NCBI GenBank assembly: GCA_039654915.1
Contig: CM077597.1
Location: 74,216,001-74,280,000, forward strand
DNA from: Aquilaria yunnanensis
Taxonomy: Eukaryota > Streptophyta > Magnoliopsida > Malvales > Thymelaeaceae
Length of the DNA: 64,000 nucleotides
Direction of reading: 5' to 3'
Under the pieces are notes generated by a model that saw only the letters and a list, made by a program, of their open reading frames with translations, ran no database searches and was not told the DNA's origin. Of the stretch, positions 1-13,030 are shown in pieces. The position numbers were made by a program, and so were the translations under genes. Numbering within the stretch: position 1 is the stretch's first letter; each line of letters starts with the position of its first letter.

Positions 1-3000
1 AAAATCTTTATGCCGGAAGACTCTCTTAGGTCACCAATGTGGAGAAGAGACATCTAACTCTCTCATGATGAAGCTCTTGGAGAGGATGGATAAGATGGAA
101 GAGCTAATGGCATAAAAGCTAGTATGGGCATGCCTATTTGGAACTTTAGTCGTAGATGGAGCTCCCTTTATACTTGCCATCAGAAATGTCCACATCCGGT
201 AACACTTAGAGTCCCTTTGCTGGGCTCTTGTGATGGGAGATAACCCTTTTTGGCCTAGCGATAGCTTGGTACAACTCTTTACCTCCTTATTATATAGCTT
301 CCTTTCATAAGCTATCCACTGGTTTTACACACCAATTTATTAGAAGCCATTTTTTTGCTAAAAAGTTGCTCAGTTGTTTAGCGTAACACAAAGGGACAAT
401 GAGTCTTTTAGGGATTATGTCAACTGATTTAATTAAGAGGTTCTTAAGGTCATTAATCTCTCACTCAAAGTCTGGATTCTAGCACTCATAAAAAGACTTT
501 GGAAGGGTTCCAACTTGGCCTTTGAACTCTCAAAACAAATGCCAGCCATAGTGGCAGAGCTCTATTAGTTGGCCGAACAATGTATGATATATGAAGAAAT
601 GGCTGTTTATTATGAAAGGCTGACAAAAAAAGAAATGATTAGGGGCCCCAGGTTTCACATTCAGGTGAAGCTAGTGGTAGTAAGCAGTTTTAAAAGAACT
701 GGGCAAAGAAAGAACCGTCAGTCTTCACCACCCTGAATACTTTTAGGGTCAGCATCCTTATGGCCTTTGAAAGACAATGAGAGGTCCAAAGGCCAAAACC
801 AATGTCCACCAACAACAAAAAGAATATAAAGAAGTACTACTAATACCATCAAGTCTATGGGCAGGACACTAAAGATTTGCCATCAGCTAAAGAAGTACAT
901 TGAAGCCCTCATCAAGCAAGACTAATTAAGAAGGTATCTTTGATTCCCTTTACCTAAGGGTGGATGGAAAAGTGAGGATCCAAAGTATGATTTGGACAAT
1001 TATGATTCTAATTGTTGAATGAACCACAAGAGCCCCTGAAGATAACCACCACCTCCTATCGAGGTCATCTAAACAATCACTACTGGTCTTCCCTCAGTGG
1101 AAAGAAAAAGAGTGGGGAGAGAAATAGCCACCTTTAACTATGACAATCAACTGACAAGGCCTGATGGATTTGTTATCAGTTTCCCTCATGATGACCCACT
1201 ATTGATCATAGCCTGAATAGTCAATTGGGATGTAAAAAGGGTTCTGTGCGATGATGGATCTGATACTGACATTTTATTCACCCATATATTGTAGAAGTTG
1301 GGTATATCGGTGGAAAGCTAAAGCCGATGATCTCCTCCAGTTACCTTAAAGGGCTTGATGAACTAACTATCTATTGTAGTATTGATTTGCCATTCATGGA
1401 AGGGAAAAAATGTGGGAGGTAGAGAAGAGCTTTATGCTTCCATAATGGCAAGGTTTATTTGCATTAACGTACCCGCACCCTTCAATGCCATGATAGGCAG
1501 ATAGACTCAAAGAGGCCTTTATATGCGATCATATGTCAAGTTCTTGACTGTTATGTTTATAGTAGAAAATGAAGATGCAGCTACCTTCGTTGGCCAAGCC
1601 GAAGTCTAAAGGTTTTCATGAAGGCTCGCCAAGCTTCCTTAAATAAGTGAGTCATACATCAATAACTCCAACTTTGAAAGATTGTCAAGTGATTGAAGAT
1701 TCTAGAGTTAAAGAAAGGGATGTAGAAATAGAAAGCCTAGAGCTCATTAAGGGCTGAAGTACTAAAATCAGGTCAAAAATGCCCAAAGAAGGAAAGGTCG
1801 ATCTTATAGCATTTTTAACTTCAAATAAAGATCTTTTCACCTATTTACTGTAGGATATGCCCAAGATCAACCCAAACATTATTCAGCATAGCTTAAATGT
1901 TGATCGCAAAGCACGACCGATAAGACAAAAAAAAACACAACATCGTCCTAAACGAGAGAGCTTTCATCAAACATGAAATCCAATGACTTATAGAAGTAGG
2001 GTGATAAGAGAAGTTGAGTTTCTAGATTGGCTAAGGAATGTGGAAATCTCCAAAAAGGAGGGAAGCAACAAACTTCATATGTGTATAGACTTTACTAGAG
2101 TCAATGATGCATGTCCAAAAGATTCATACCCTTAACCCTCGATTGACCAACTAGTAGACTCAACTTCAGGATACAAGGCTTTACATTTCCTTGATGTCTT
2201 TAGCAGGTATAATCAAATACGAATGAATCCCGACGATAAAGAGAAAACATCGTTCATAACCGATGAGGGCACCTTCTATTACATAAAAACACCGTTTGCA
2301 CTAAAAAATGTAGAAGCCATGCACCAGCGCTTGATGGATAAAGTGTTTGCCGACCAAATTGGGAAAAATATAGAGATATAAATTGGTGAGATGATTGTGA
2401 AAAGCCATAAAACCTTAGATCACATCATGGATCTCTGAGAAACATTTCAGCAATTAAGGAAGTTTAGCATATTTTTGAATCCAGAAAAGTGCACATTCAA
2501 CGTTGGCACTAAAAGGTTCCTCAGCTTCATGGTCTCTGAACAGGTGAATTCTGAAAACCTGGGAAAAATCTAGGCCTTGCTTGATTCAATGACCTAAAAC
2601 ATAATCAGGGATGTCCAAAGACTTATTGGGAGAATAATTGCACTCAACCACTTTATTTCCTTTTATGGTGACCAATGTAGGCCTTTCTTCAAAATCCTTG
2701 TGAAGGAAGTGAAAGGGTGCATAGGCACCGAAGAATGACCCTTTTGCTGGAATGAGCAATGCCAAGATGCTTGGGAGAAATTAAAGGCCTATTTGGTAGA
2801 ATTGCTAACACTTCGACAGCTGAAGGTGAGAAAGCCCCTTATACTTTACCTGGTTGTGAGTGAAAAAGACAATGTGAGCTAGTCGCTGCATGGTGCAAAG
2901 TGAATTACCTAGTGCTACAGAAGGTGATTTATGCGCCAGTACTAGTAGGACGATAATTTTGGCCATACTTCTACAGATATACTAGTATCCTCCAAAGTAG

Positions 3001-3087
3001 CATTCCTTTCAAAGATGCCATGAAGAAGGTCATCCATTCAAGACGACTCTCTAGGTGGTGCACATAACTTGGTAAGTATGGCATAGT
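1..3087 (+). pseudogene. Tat gag-protease-RT-RNase H (5' part), broken
   Basis: Decayed gag-pol. A gag-like stretch runs to about 1100. A retropepsin-like motif reads DDGSDTDI near 1250-1273 (the family usually has DGSSAD-type residues). The RT region is clear near 2080-2140, where the text reads MCIDFTRVNDACPKDSYP, a hallmark of gypsy RT. It continues through the palm region to about 2600 and the connection/RNase H region to 3087. No open frame longer than about 60 codons survives. RNase H is cut at 3087 by the Athila insertion and resumes at 16095. Confidence 0.85.
3083..3087. repeat. Target-site duplication ATAGT, left copy (Athila)
   Basis: ATAGT sits just before the TG of the 5' LTR and is repeated exactly at 16090-16094 just after the 3' LTR. 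A 5-bp duplication is what gypsy integrases make. Confidence 0.9.
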
Positions 3088-4564
3088 TGTTAAGCACATA
3101 ATTTAGCGGTCAAATTTGTTGACTTTTTGGCAACTTTGACCGTCCATTCCTTTTGATTTCATCCATTCTCTCTTACTTTTTCTTGTTTTAATTGACTTCC
3201 TGCAGGTGGAAGTGTATTACGGATGTATCGGGTTGAAGCAGGATCGAGCGAGATAGAATTTGGATGTGCGAAAGTCAAGGTAAAGTAAAAGGCGTTGGTG
3301 GTGACGCATCACCGGCGTTATGAACACTTTGTCATTTTTTGAATTTGTGGCGACGTGTCGCCATAAACTCGACCTAGCTAGTGACACATTGCCACTCACT
3401 CCCTTGTTTCATCCAAACCTTGTATTTTGATGGTCCAAGTGTTTTCCCACCTAGTGAGATGTCCTTGGAGCAAGGATTTTTTATCCTTTTAGGGTTTGGG
3501 AGCTAAGACAAGACAAGAAGAGAGCCCTTGGATATAAATAGCAAGAGGAAAGTAGGCAGCCCAACACATGCATTGCATACTCTTCTTCTTCTCATCTCTT
3601 GTTGGAAAACCACCATTGGAGCAAGACTTAAAGCTTGAAGAAGGAGTCTAGGAACCAAAGAGATTTAGGCAACTAGGATCCATCTTGGGTTTCCTTTTCT
3701 CTTCTTTTTTTTTTTTGTGAAGTTCTCATGGATTGTTGGATCATAGGTTTATTGTTGATTGATAGAATGGATATTGAGTAGGTTTTTGTATCTCTCTAGG
3801 ATGAAACTTTCATTATTTGCTATCTAATGGTTTCTTGTTGATCTTTTATGGATGTAGATATCCTTGTGTCACCCATTCTTGTGGCTACTGCTTGTTTGAT
3901 TTATTGGCCACTTAACGCACTCACAAATCCCACTTAGTTCTTGATAGAAGAATAAGGGGGATAGAAAAGAGGAATAGGGTGTAATGGGTACTGTAGATTA
4001 GGGATAATCTATAGTCTTTTTAGGTGTTTGAAAGGGCGTTATAGCCTAAACCACCTTGGGTTAAATCATATGCTTGAGAAATGCCTTGTTTGATCCTAGG
4101 TAAGTAAAGACTTAGCTTGAGAAAGTGGGTTTTTGAACTTTAGACTCTCACACAACACAAGGGGGGTAAATATCTTAGGGCTTCAATTAACTTGGATAGC
4201 AAGTATTATGGTGGATTCTTAGGGAGGTAATTATCACACTTGAGCACTTTAGTTTAGACTACCTTAGTAACTCTTGTATTTATATAGTATTCCATCTTAG
4301 AGATTACTAGTTAATTAGGGTGGTTATTCATTGCTTTTCACTCTTCATTCACACATTTACCCAATCGGTCTTGGGTCTTATTTTTTTCCTCTATTTTTTC
4401 TCTCTCTCCTTTAATAGTTTAGGAATTCAGGTAGCTAGGATTTAATTCTTGGTAGGATCACATTATCCCTTGGGATGATACCTTTGTTCAGCTTTACACA
4501 CGACAAAATTGTACGCTTGCGAGTAAGTAGGGTTCACAAATTATAAGCTCTTGTTGTCACAACA
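3088..4564 (+). repeat. Athila 5' LTR
   Basis: The LTR starts TGTTAAGC and ends TCACAACA, 1477 bp. It aligns along its whole length with 14622-16089. The 3' end differs between the copies by transitions only (CACAACA here, CATGATA there). This fits an ancestral CACGACA decayed by methyl-CpG deamination on opposite strands. It contains a TATA box (3533-3540) and short palindromes at 3300-3313 and 3349-3362. Confidence 0.93.
3533..3540 (+). promoter_or_regulatory. TATA box in Athila 5' LTR
   Basis: TATAAATA follows GGA in a conserved part of the LTR; the 3' LTR has TATAAATT at the equivalent place (15062-15069). It would drive the element's transcript from roughly 30 bp downstream. Confidence 0.65.
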
Positions 4565-4571
4565 AAGTTTT

Positions 4572-4589
4572 TGGCACTGTTGCTAGATA
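4572..4589 (+). promoter_or_regulatory. Primer-binding site (tRNA-Asp type, degenerate)
   Basis: TGGCACTGTTGCTAGATA lies 7 bp after the LTR end. Athila elements use a site of the form TGGCGCCGTTGCCGGGGA. The differences here are mostly transitions, as expected from decay. Confidence 0.75.
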
Positions 4590-4699
4590 TTGTGTTTTGA
4601 TTTTACCTTGGATATTGAGTTGTTGGTTACTCTTGCCTACTTGTTATTTTTCTTGTATTTAGTTTGTCCTTTCCTTTTCATTATAGGTTCTTCTAGTGC

Positions 4700-6400
4700 A
4701 TGACTTGGAGCTCTTGCTCACGCTTAATACCATTTGACTTAGAAATTGAGAAGAGCTTAAAGGAGATTCATTTGAGAAACAAGGTTATTGTTGAGGAAGA
4801 AGACTCAAGTGCTTCCAATTCCGTTAACGTGGAGGAAAATCAAAGAGACAACATGAGGAACCTTGGAGGAGAGAGGAGTACCAATCCCATAGACTTTAAT
4901 GATGATGAGGACGTAATGGAAAATGGTCATGGAAGAGCTCATGGCAATGATGCAAGAAAAAGGGGAAGATCGGTGCTTGACTACTTTAGACCTTAAAGGG
5001 TGGAGGATCATGACAACATGATTAGGCTGGTGTTGCTTCGAGGGTGAGCATTCATGATTCTTAGCCATGTTCTCCAATTAGTCGAGGCACATTTATTTGG
5101 AAGAACTATTGATGAAGATTCGAACAACCATATTAAGAGGTTTGTTCAGTTGGGCAATGCTTTTGATTTGGAGGGTGTGAGTGAGGATGGGAAAAGGATG
5201 AGGCTCTTCCCTTTTTCTCCTGTGGATGAAGTGACAGAGTGGTTTGAGAATTTGTAGCCTACCTCGATTCATACATGGAAATAGTTATATGATACTTTCA
5301 TTAGGAGGTTTTTCCCCTCCTAAAAAGTCTTTGAGCTTAAGAATGAGTTGTTGGCCTTTAGAAAAAAATGAATGGGAGTCACTTGCAGAGGCATGGGTGC
5401 ATTTCAAAAGGATGGTGAAGAAGGTCCCATCACAAGATATTGATCAAGCTCATTAACTCCACCTTTTCTACAATGGGTTGCATTTTAGTACTTGTTTACA
5501 AGTTGATGCCACCGCCAGTGGTTTCCTTCTTTTGAAAAATGTGGAGGAGTGCTTTGAATTGCTAATCAACATGGCCAAAAGCCTTGAGCTTAGTGGAAAA
5601 AGGGCTCCAAGAAAAGGGACTGGTTTGTATAAGGTTGACAAGGATACTTCTTTCTAATTACAATTTTCGGTACTCACTAGCATGGTGTCGAAATTGGCCA
5701 AGAATCAAGATAGGATGAAGGTGCAACAAGTTATGGTTAGTGAGGATGTGGAAGAAATAGAAGATGTGAATTTTTTGGGGTATCGAAATCCTTATCCACC
5801 AAAGCAAGAAAGGGGAAACTTCTTACCAAGGAACCATCAACATGAAGGGTTCAACCATTCAAATCCAAATGGTACCATGCAACCACAAGGTGAAATCTCC
5901 CATGAATTAGATACTTCATTGAATGATTTTATGAAAGGTATGATGGGAGAATTCATGTATGAAGTAAGAGGAATGGCTAATGGTCAAAACAAGAAGATTA
6001 ATGCATTGGAAGAGGAGATGAAAACAATGCAAGCCAACACTCAAGCGTCAACTAAGAATTTGGAGACATAAGTTGGCCAACTAGCTACTTCCATGGGACA
6101 ACTTCAAAAAGGAAAATTCATACCCAGCAATATGTACATAAATCCAAGGGAGTTTTGTCAAGCCATGACTCTAAGAAGTGGAAGAAATGTGGTGACTCAA
6201 CCTAAGGAGCCACCAACACAAGAAGATTTTCTTCCTCAAGGACCCACCCTCCCGGAAGAGGTTAAAGATGATCAAGTTGAGCCACCAAGTGGTAAGGAAG
6301 CTCATTCAAATGATAAGGGAAGAAAGATGCCCACTCAAGAAGAAGTGTTGAAGCCTACTCTTACTCTCCCATATCCTTAAAGGTTTAAACCTAAAAAGGA
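4700..6400 (+). pseudogene. Athila gag, broken
   Basis: Gag of the Athila element in several frames: an N-terminal acidic piece (4700-4996), a capsid-like region (about 5054-5660), a longer open piece (5682-6071), and a C-terminal part (6093-6380). The C-terminal part has the Athila signature REFCQAMTLRSGR near 6141-6185 followed by a Pro/Glu-rich tail. Stops at about 4996, 5257, 5456, 6071 and 6380 break it. The product would form the particle shell. Confidence 0.85.
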
Positions 6401-7395
6401 GGAAACTCAATTCAAAAAGTTTCTTGAAATATTTAAAAAGTTGGAGATCAATATTCCCTTTTTGGAAGCGCTAAACCAAATGCCATCTTATGCTAAGTTT
6501 ATCAAGGAGTTAATTACTAAAACGAGGAAATTCCTTGACAATGGGCTTATTTTGGTGAAGGAGGAGGCAAATGCCATCATTCAACAAAGGATGCCTAAAA
6601 AACTCAAAGGCCCGAGGAGTTTCACCATTCCTTTGGATATAAGGTATTTTCATTATGACAAGGCACTATGTGATCTTGGAGGTAGCATTAACCTAATGCC
6701 ATTATCTATTTGTAGGAGCCTTGGTCTTAGGGAGGTGAAGCTATAATCAATTTGCCTTCAATTGGTGGATAGATCCCTTACATTCCCAAAAGGTGTGTTG
6801 GAGGATATGTTGGTTAAAGTTGGCAAATTCATATTTCTGGTGGATTTCATGGTGTTGGATATGGAAGAAGATTAAAACATGCCAATTATTCTTGGGAGAC
6901 CCTGTCTCTCTATTGAGAAGGCCATCATCGATGTGGAAAAAGGTAATCTTACCTTGAGAGCTAATGATGAAGAGATTACTTTCAATCTTGCTTAAGCTAT
7001 GAAATCTATTGATGATGAGATGCCCAAATGTTTTATGGTTGATGTGGTTGATTCTTGCATTGGAGAGATAAAGGGGTCTTTATTGATGGATGATTCACTT
7101 GGGAAGGCTTGTATTTGTGAGAATCCATTTGAGGAGATTCATGAAGTAATAAGTGCTTGGGAGTCCATTGATGCTTATAGGAAGACAAAAGCAAAAAGAG
7201 GATGTTTTGAGAAACTTTTGTCTTGTGAGACCAAAGAAGAGCTTAGGTTGGAATTGAAACCTTTGCCCAAGGATTTCAAGTATGTTTACCTTGGTCTTAG
7301 AGAATCCTTCCCGGTGATTTATTCTTTATCAACCTTGGAGGATGAGAAATTGATTAGAGTCTTGAGGGAGCACAAAAGTGTAATTGCTTAGTTGA
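6401..7395 (+). pseudogene. Athila protease region, broken
   Basis: This section runs from the stretch before the protease into the RT linker. The active-site loop reads CDLGGSINLMPLSI near 6667-6710, and the downstream flap/terminal motif reads IILGRP near 6886-6903. Both are typical of the Athila retropepsin. The usual Ala after Gly in the catalytic loop is Gly here. Stops fall near 6745, 6875 and 6994. The open piece 6999-7391 is the linker to RT. Confidence 0.8.
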
Positions 7396-7479
7396 TCACC
7401 GACATCAAGGGTATAAGCCCTGACATTTGCATGCACAAGATCTTAATGGAAGATGAATACAAGCCTCAATCCAACCTCA

Positions 7480-8873
7480 AAGGAGGTTAAATCCTAAAAT
7501 GAAGGAGGTGGTGAAGGAAGAGATGTTGAAGCTTCTCAAGGCCGGTATTATTTACCCCATCTTAGACTCGCAATAGGTTAGTCCGGTGCAAATGGTGCCA
7601 AAGAAGGGTGGAACTAACATTGTGGGCAATGAGAACAATGAGTGGATTTCTACAAGATTGGTGACCAACTCGGAAGGATCATTTCCCTTTGCATTTCATT
7701 GATCAAATCTTGGATTAGTTAGCCGGCCATTCTTATTATTATTTCTTGGATGGCTACTCCGAGTATAATCAAGTTGCAATAGGCCTGGAGGATTAAGAGA
7801 AGACATCCTTTACTAGTCCTTGGGGTACATATGCCTTCCGGAGGATGCTTTCCGGTCATTGTAATGCACTGACAACCTTGCAATGATGTATGTTAGCCAT
7901 CTTTTTGGATATGGTGGAGAAATGCATTGAGGTATTTATGGATAACTTATCAGTCTTTGGTGATTCTTTTGATGCATGTTTGGATAATTTAGCCCTTGTG
8001 TTGAAAAAATGTCAAAAAACCAACTTGGCTTTGAATTGGGAGAAATGCCATTTCATGGTTACTTCTAGTATTATTCTTGGTCATAAAATTTCTTGTAAAG
8101 GAATGGAGGTGGATAGAGCAAAAATTGTTGCTATTGAAAAATTGCCACCAACCATCTCTGTTAAGGGGGTTATAAGTTTTTTGGGCCATGCCGAGTTCTC
8201 TTGGCAATTTATCAAGAATTTTTCCAAAATTACTAAGCCACTTTGCAATTTACTTGAGAAGGATGTTCCTTTTGTCTTTGATGAGCATTGCATTGAGGCT
8301 TTTGATGTTTTGAAGGAAAAGTTGGTCAAGGCTCCCATTGTAGTACCACCGAATTGGGCTAAGCCTTTTGAAATCATGTGTGATGCTAGCGACATCGTCG
8401 TTGGGGCGGTGGTGGGACAACAAAGAGAGAAAATCTTTCAAGTGATATACTATCCTTGCAAAACATTGGATGGGGCTCAACAAAATTACATTACTATGGA
8501 AAAGGAGTTGCTAACGGTTGTGTTCTTGGAGGATAAGTTTCGGCCTCATATTGTGGGATCCAAGGTGGTAGTGCACATCGATCATGCGGCCATCAAGTAC
8601 CTCTTCACCAAAACGGATGCCAAACCAAGGCTAATCTGGTGGATTCTCTTCATTCAAGAGTTCGATCTTGAAATCAAGGATAAGAAGGGTAGTCAAAATT
8701 TGGTGGTGGATCACTTGTCTCGACTTGAAGTTCATGTGCCATCTTTGGGAAGCCAAATTCAAGAACATTACCCAGATGAAAGTTTATTCAAGGTGGAGGA
8801 TAAATTGCCATGGTATGCGGACTTTGTCAATTATCTATCTTGTGGTGTTCTTCCTCCCAACCTTTCAACATAA
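7480..8873 (+). pseudogene. Athila reverse transcriptase and RNase H, broken
   Basis: The RT start (RRLNPKMKEVVKEEMLKLL) begins near 7480 and is interrupted by stops until 7888. From 7890 a 327-codon open frame covers the palm end, connection and RNase H. The polymerase box reads [13 protein letters not shown], so one catalytic Asp of the usual xxDD is Asn. RNase H shows [14 protein letters not shown] and [11 protein letters not shown], and the linker to integrase has the usual DHLSRL ending. It could not make an active enzyme. Confidence 0.87.
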
Positions 8874-8879
8874 CAAAGG

Positions 8880-10041
8880 AAGAAATTTTTTGCCAATGTC
8901 AAGCATTATCTTTGGGATGAACCTCTTCTCTTTCACCGGTGTGCCGATCAAATTATAAGGAGATGCATATCTCATGAGAAAACCAAGGATGTTCTCCACC
9001 ATTGTCACTCTTCACCATGTGGTGGTCACTTTGGAGCTTCCAAGACGACAAGTAAGGTATTACAAATCGGTTATTATTGGCCATCTTTATTTAAGGATGC
9101 ATATACATTTGTGTTAACATGTAGTAGATGCCAAAGGGTGGGAAACATTTCTAGGAAAGATGAAATGCCATTGCAAAATATTCTTGAGGTAGAAGTGTTT
9201 GACTTATGGGGTATAGATTTTATGGGTCCTTTCCCCCTTCATTTGGCAGTTATTATATCTTGCTTATGGTTGATTATGTTTCTAAATGGGTAGAGGCCAT
9301 TGTTACCCCTTCTTATGATGCTACTGTGGTTTTCAAGTTCCTTCAAAGGAATATTTTTTGCAAGATTTAGAGTGCCAAGCTTTGATGAAATATGGTGTAC
9401 GGCACAAGGTGGCTCTCTCTTATCATATACAAAACTAATGGGCAAGCCAAAATTTCAAATTGGGAAATCAAGAAAATATTAAAGAAGATGATGGGCATCA
9501 ACCAAAAAGATTGGTCACACAAGTTGAGTGATGTGCTCTAGGCATATCGAACGGCATACAAGAAACCAATTGGAATGTCTCCATATCGACTCGTGTTTAG
9601 GAAGGCATGCCATTTACCGGTGGAATTGGAGCACAAGTCATGTCGGGCGGTGAAGAAGATGAACTTTGATTTGAAGAGTGCCTAAGAAAAAAGAGCCTTC
9701 CAATTAGATGAGTTAGATGAAATCCGCCTTGATGCTTATGAAAATGCAAGGATTTATAAGGAGCGAATGAAACTTTGGCATGATAAGTTGCTTGTGAGAA
9801 AGGATTTCGAACCGGGTCAACAAGTGTTGCTTTTTAATTCAAGGTTAAGGTTTTTTCTAGGAAAGTTGAGGTCCAAGTGATCCGGGCCATTCGAGGTGGT
9901 CAAGGTGATGCCATATGGAGTGATGGAGCTCAAAGGCCAAGATGGATCCACATTTCAAGTCAACAGGCATCGAGTGAAGGCTTATTATGGTGATGACCTC
10001 CGTCACATTGGCCAATTAATCTTGGCCGAACCCTCCCCTTG
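8880..10041 (+). pseudogene. Athila integrase, broken and internally deleted
   Basis: The zinc-binding part shows the HH-CC pattern: HCHSSPCGGHFG, then CSRCQRVG near 9117-9140. The core begins LWGIDFMGPFP (about 9205). The middle of the core is shortened: the text passes almost directly from the region after the first catalytic Asp to one resembling the KYGVRHKVA motif near 9387-9415. Three frames are used. The C-terminal part (about 9830-10041) ends with GQDGSTFQVNRHRVKAYYG and a stop at 10039-10041. Confidence 0.82.
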
Positions 10042-11655
10042 AAAATGTGTTCAAAGGCACCTAGCTAGAGGCGTAAAACCAAGCACTAGTTAGGAGGTAA
10101 CCTGATTTCCAATTCCTTTTCTTTCTGCTTTATGAGGTTTTATTTGATTTGCTTGTTTTTTTTCTTGCAACTCTATGTTTATATTGAGTTTTGGTGTCTT
10201 TATGTAAGGTTGGAAAAGCCTAAGGTAGGAGAAATGATGGGATGGAATATGGAAGCTTTGACATTGGGAAAAGTGAATTTTCATGCAAGGTTTAAGTAAG
10301 TTTAGAAACTTAGGGGTGGATTTGCAAAAAATGAAAAATTGAAGGAGTGATCGCGCCTAGTGGTGACGAGTCGCCATTGGCGACGACGCATTGCCAGAAG
10401 TGAAAAATTGACAGTGTGTTCCTAACGTTGGTAATGCGTCACCAACAATTCGACCTTAGCGATGACACGTCGTCACCAACTAAACCTGCCATTTTAACTC
10501 TTCTCCTTTTACTTCGCCTCACCTTTAATCTCACCCCCAACCCCAAAACCTCTCAAGTTTTAAACCCTAGCTTTTCCGTGAACCTCATGATTCAATTTTC
10601 TTGTTGATTTCAACTCAAATTCAAAGCAAGTAAGTGATTCTCTACCTTCTTTTCTTGTTCTTTCATGGTTTATTGTGCTCAAATAAAGCTCATTTGTAGG
10701 TGTTGTGAACTTGTTCGATTGGGCTTTGGTTTTGTGGATTTCTTGTTTGATTTTGATTTGTCTTGCTAATATGTATGTATGGGAGTTGTTATCATGCATA
10801 GGTTATGGATTTGGCATGAGAATCATGGTTTTTCTCTACCTTCTTTTCTTGTTCTTTCATGGTTTATTGTGCTCAAATAATGCTCATTTGTGGGTGTTGT
10901 GAACTTATTCGATTGGGCTTCAATTTTGTGGATTTCTTGTTTGATTTTGATTTGTCTTGCTTATATGTATGTATGGGAGGTGTTATCATGCTTGGGTTAT
11001 GGATTTGGCATGAGAATCATGTTTTGAAAGCCACCTACAAAGGTAGCCACGAAATTTTCATGGCAAATTCTTGTGATGATTGTTCTTGTTGCTTTGTTGA
11101 TTCTAAGAGCTTTAATTAATGAAATTATGAATAGGACTAGTGAGAGTTTATGTTAATTTGATCTACATTGCTTAAATTTGGTTCTTGAACTTTTCCAGAA
11201 AAGTGATTGCCAGGTTTTGCAATAACTACTTTGAATGATAATGTGGCTTCATATGCTTCTTGTTTGCCTCAATTCTTGGGTTATGTTGCTTCTAGGTATT
11301 TCATATTGTAAGTTTGTATCCTTGGTTTGTTCCTAGATGCATGATTTTTATAAGAAGCATGGTCTAACTTATGCTATGAACTATTGTAGTCTTTTTGTTG
11401 GTAGCATGTTCCTGGGCACATAACAACCTATCCAGGCATTGTTAGTTACTTCCAACCGCTTGAATACCAAGTATGTGTTGCATAGATGATCTATGCAAGT
11501 TGCTTTTAAATTTTAAGGCTTGGGAAAGAATGCCATAAATTGCTCGAAAATGCGATGCCTTTAATATTAGCTTGGAGCTTGAATATTAGCTTGCGTGTGT
11601 TGTTTTGTTGCTTTTTTGTGGGAGAATATTATCTTAAAATCTTTTCGTGTTGTTT
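10042..11655 (+). other. Athila spacer between pol and the 3' ORF
   Basis: No coding signal. It holds a cluster of GGTGACG/CGTCACC-type inverted motifs (10362-10477) and a two-copy tandem duplication (10636 to about 11022). Athila elements normally have a long spacer here. Confidence 0.6.
10636..11022 (+). repeat. 194-bp tandem duplication in the Athila spacer
   Basis: Two copies start at about 10636 and 10830. Both run from TTCTCTACCTTCTTTTC through a Phe/Leu-rich stretch to GGCATGAGAATCATG. They are very similar, so the duplication is younger than most other decay or was copied recently in the source element. Confidence 0.85.
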
Positions 11656-13030
11656 TGTAGGACAAAGGCCTCGCAAGCCTGTGCCAGTTAACTCTCCGAA
11701 GGAAAAGGGAAGGGGCAAAAGGGTCCGTGAGGAGGCGCCTCAAGACCCTCCTTATGACAAGAACTGGTTCATTTCTGCTCGGGCATGTAACTACTTTGAA
11801 GGTTTTATGAACCGTAAATTTATGCCTGAGTGGGGCTTTGAATTTTCTAAGAAGGAGAATGAGGGCATTTTAAGAGTTGTGGAGAGGAGAGGATGGCATC
11901 ATTGGGTTGCCCATCCTCAGGCAGAGGTGCCCAAAACTCTGGTCATGGAATTCTATGCCAACCTCTTGGGGGCGTACTATCTGGATCGCTGACAAAAATT
12001 TTGTTAGGTGAGGACCCGTAGTGTGCACTATGATGAGACAAATATTAACGACTTTCTTTAGATCAACCCACTCATTAGAGGATCATTCAAAGAGGCCTCG
12101 CTTGATCAGATGGCTTAGATAGTATGTGGGCACCCCGTCGACTGGACAATGAGTAAGGATGATGCAAACAAAAAGCTGTGCTTTAGTTCGCCGGCTCTTT
12201 CTCTGGAGATAAGAGCATGGATCTACTTCATCTCCTCTTGCCTCATTGGAGGATCATTCAAAGAGGCCTCGCTTGATCAGATGACTCAGATAGTATGTTG
12301 GCACCCTGTCGACTGGACAATGAGTAAGGATGATGCAAAAAAAAAGCTGTACTTCAGTTCGCCAGCTCTTTCTCTGGAGATAAGAGTGTGGATCTACTTC
12401 ATCTCCTCTTGCCTCATCCCAATGACACATGTACGGGAAGTCACCCCAGACTGTTTGGAGGTCCTGTATTGCATTGCATGTGATTTCCAGGTGAACGTAG
12501 GATGCTTCATCTTCCAGAATATGGTTCGCATTGCTAAGTCAAAGTGAGGGAATCTACCATTCCCGCAATTGATCATGACCATGATTTCAAGGGTCGGGGT
12601 TGAATTGGAGGATCATCTGCAAGTATCATTGGTTATGAGACTTATTTCGGCAAACAAGTTGGGTGGGGCGATGGTGGGCATTCAGAAAGTAGCTTCAGAG
12701 GAAGAAGAGGAAGAGCATGCACATGAGCGAGTGCAAGAATAAGAGGAAGAAGAAGAACAAGTGCATTATTCGGAGCACAAACAAGGAGGGAATAACCAAT
12801 GGGGAACATATGAGCAGCTCATTGACCCAGCCACTGCCACTTCAGCATCATTAGCTGTGGTGCTGAACAAGATGTACATCCTAATGAAGGAGCAGCACAA
12901 TGAATCAGTGGCCCGGTTCAAATTAGTTAGTGGTAGCTTCGTGTCCTTTGTGAGAGAGATGCATGAGGGCATAGCCCTTCTCGCTGGAAATCAGGAGTCC
13001 CTCTCCAGTCAAGTTCGCTGGGGGCACTAG
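11656..13030 (+). pseudogene. Athila 3' ORF ('env-like', putative plant transposon protein domain), broken
   Basis: From about 11660 the text encodes a basic start (KEKGRGKRVREE), then the domain core near 11750-11990 with DKNWFISARACNYFEGFMN and KFMPEWGFEF. This resembles the 'putative plant transposon protein' domain found after pol in Athila and related elements. It continues through an in-frame duplicated block (12080-12418), a Glu-rich segment near 12700-12770 and a helical segment to 13030. Stops at about 11990 and 12118 break it. The function is unknown, and the 'env' label is historical. Confidence 0.7.
12080..12418 (+). repeat. 171-bp in-frame tandem duplication in the Athila 3' ORF
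   Basis: Two nearly identical units start at 12080 and 12251 (GGATCATTCAAAGAGGCC). The period of 171 is 57 codons, so the frame is kept, and an open frame (12149-12547) runs through the junction. The repeated segment encodes MSKDDAxKKLxFSSPALSLE twice. Confidence 0.88.

Noticed and set aside
11656..13030. A true viral envelope gene in the Athila element
   Set aside because: The 'env-like' label is by position. I saw no signal peptide, no furin-like site and no convincing transmembrane pair in the broken frames.
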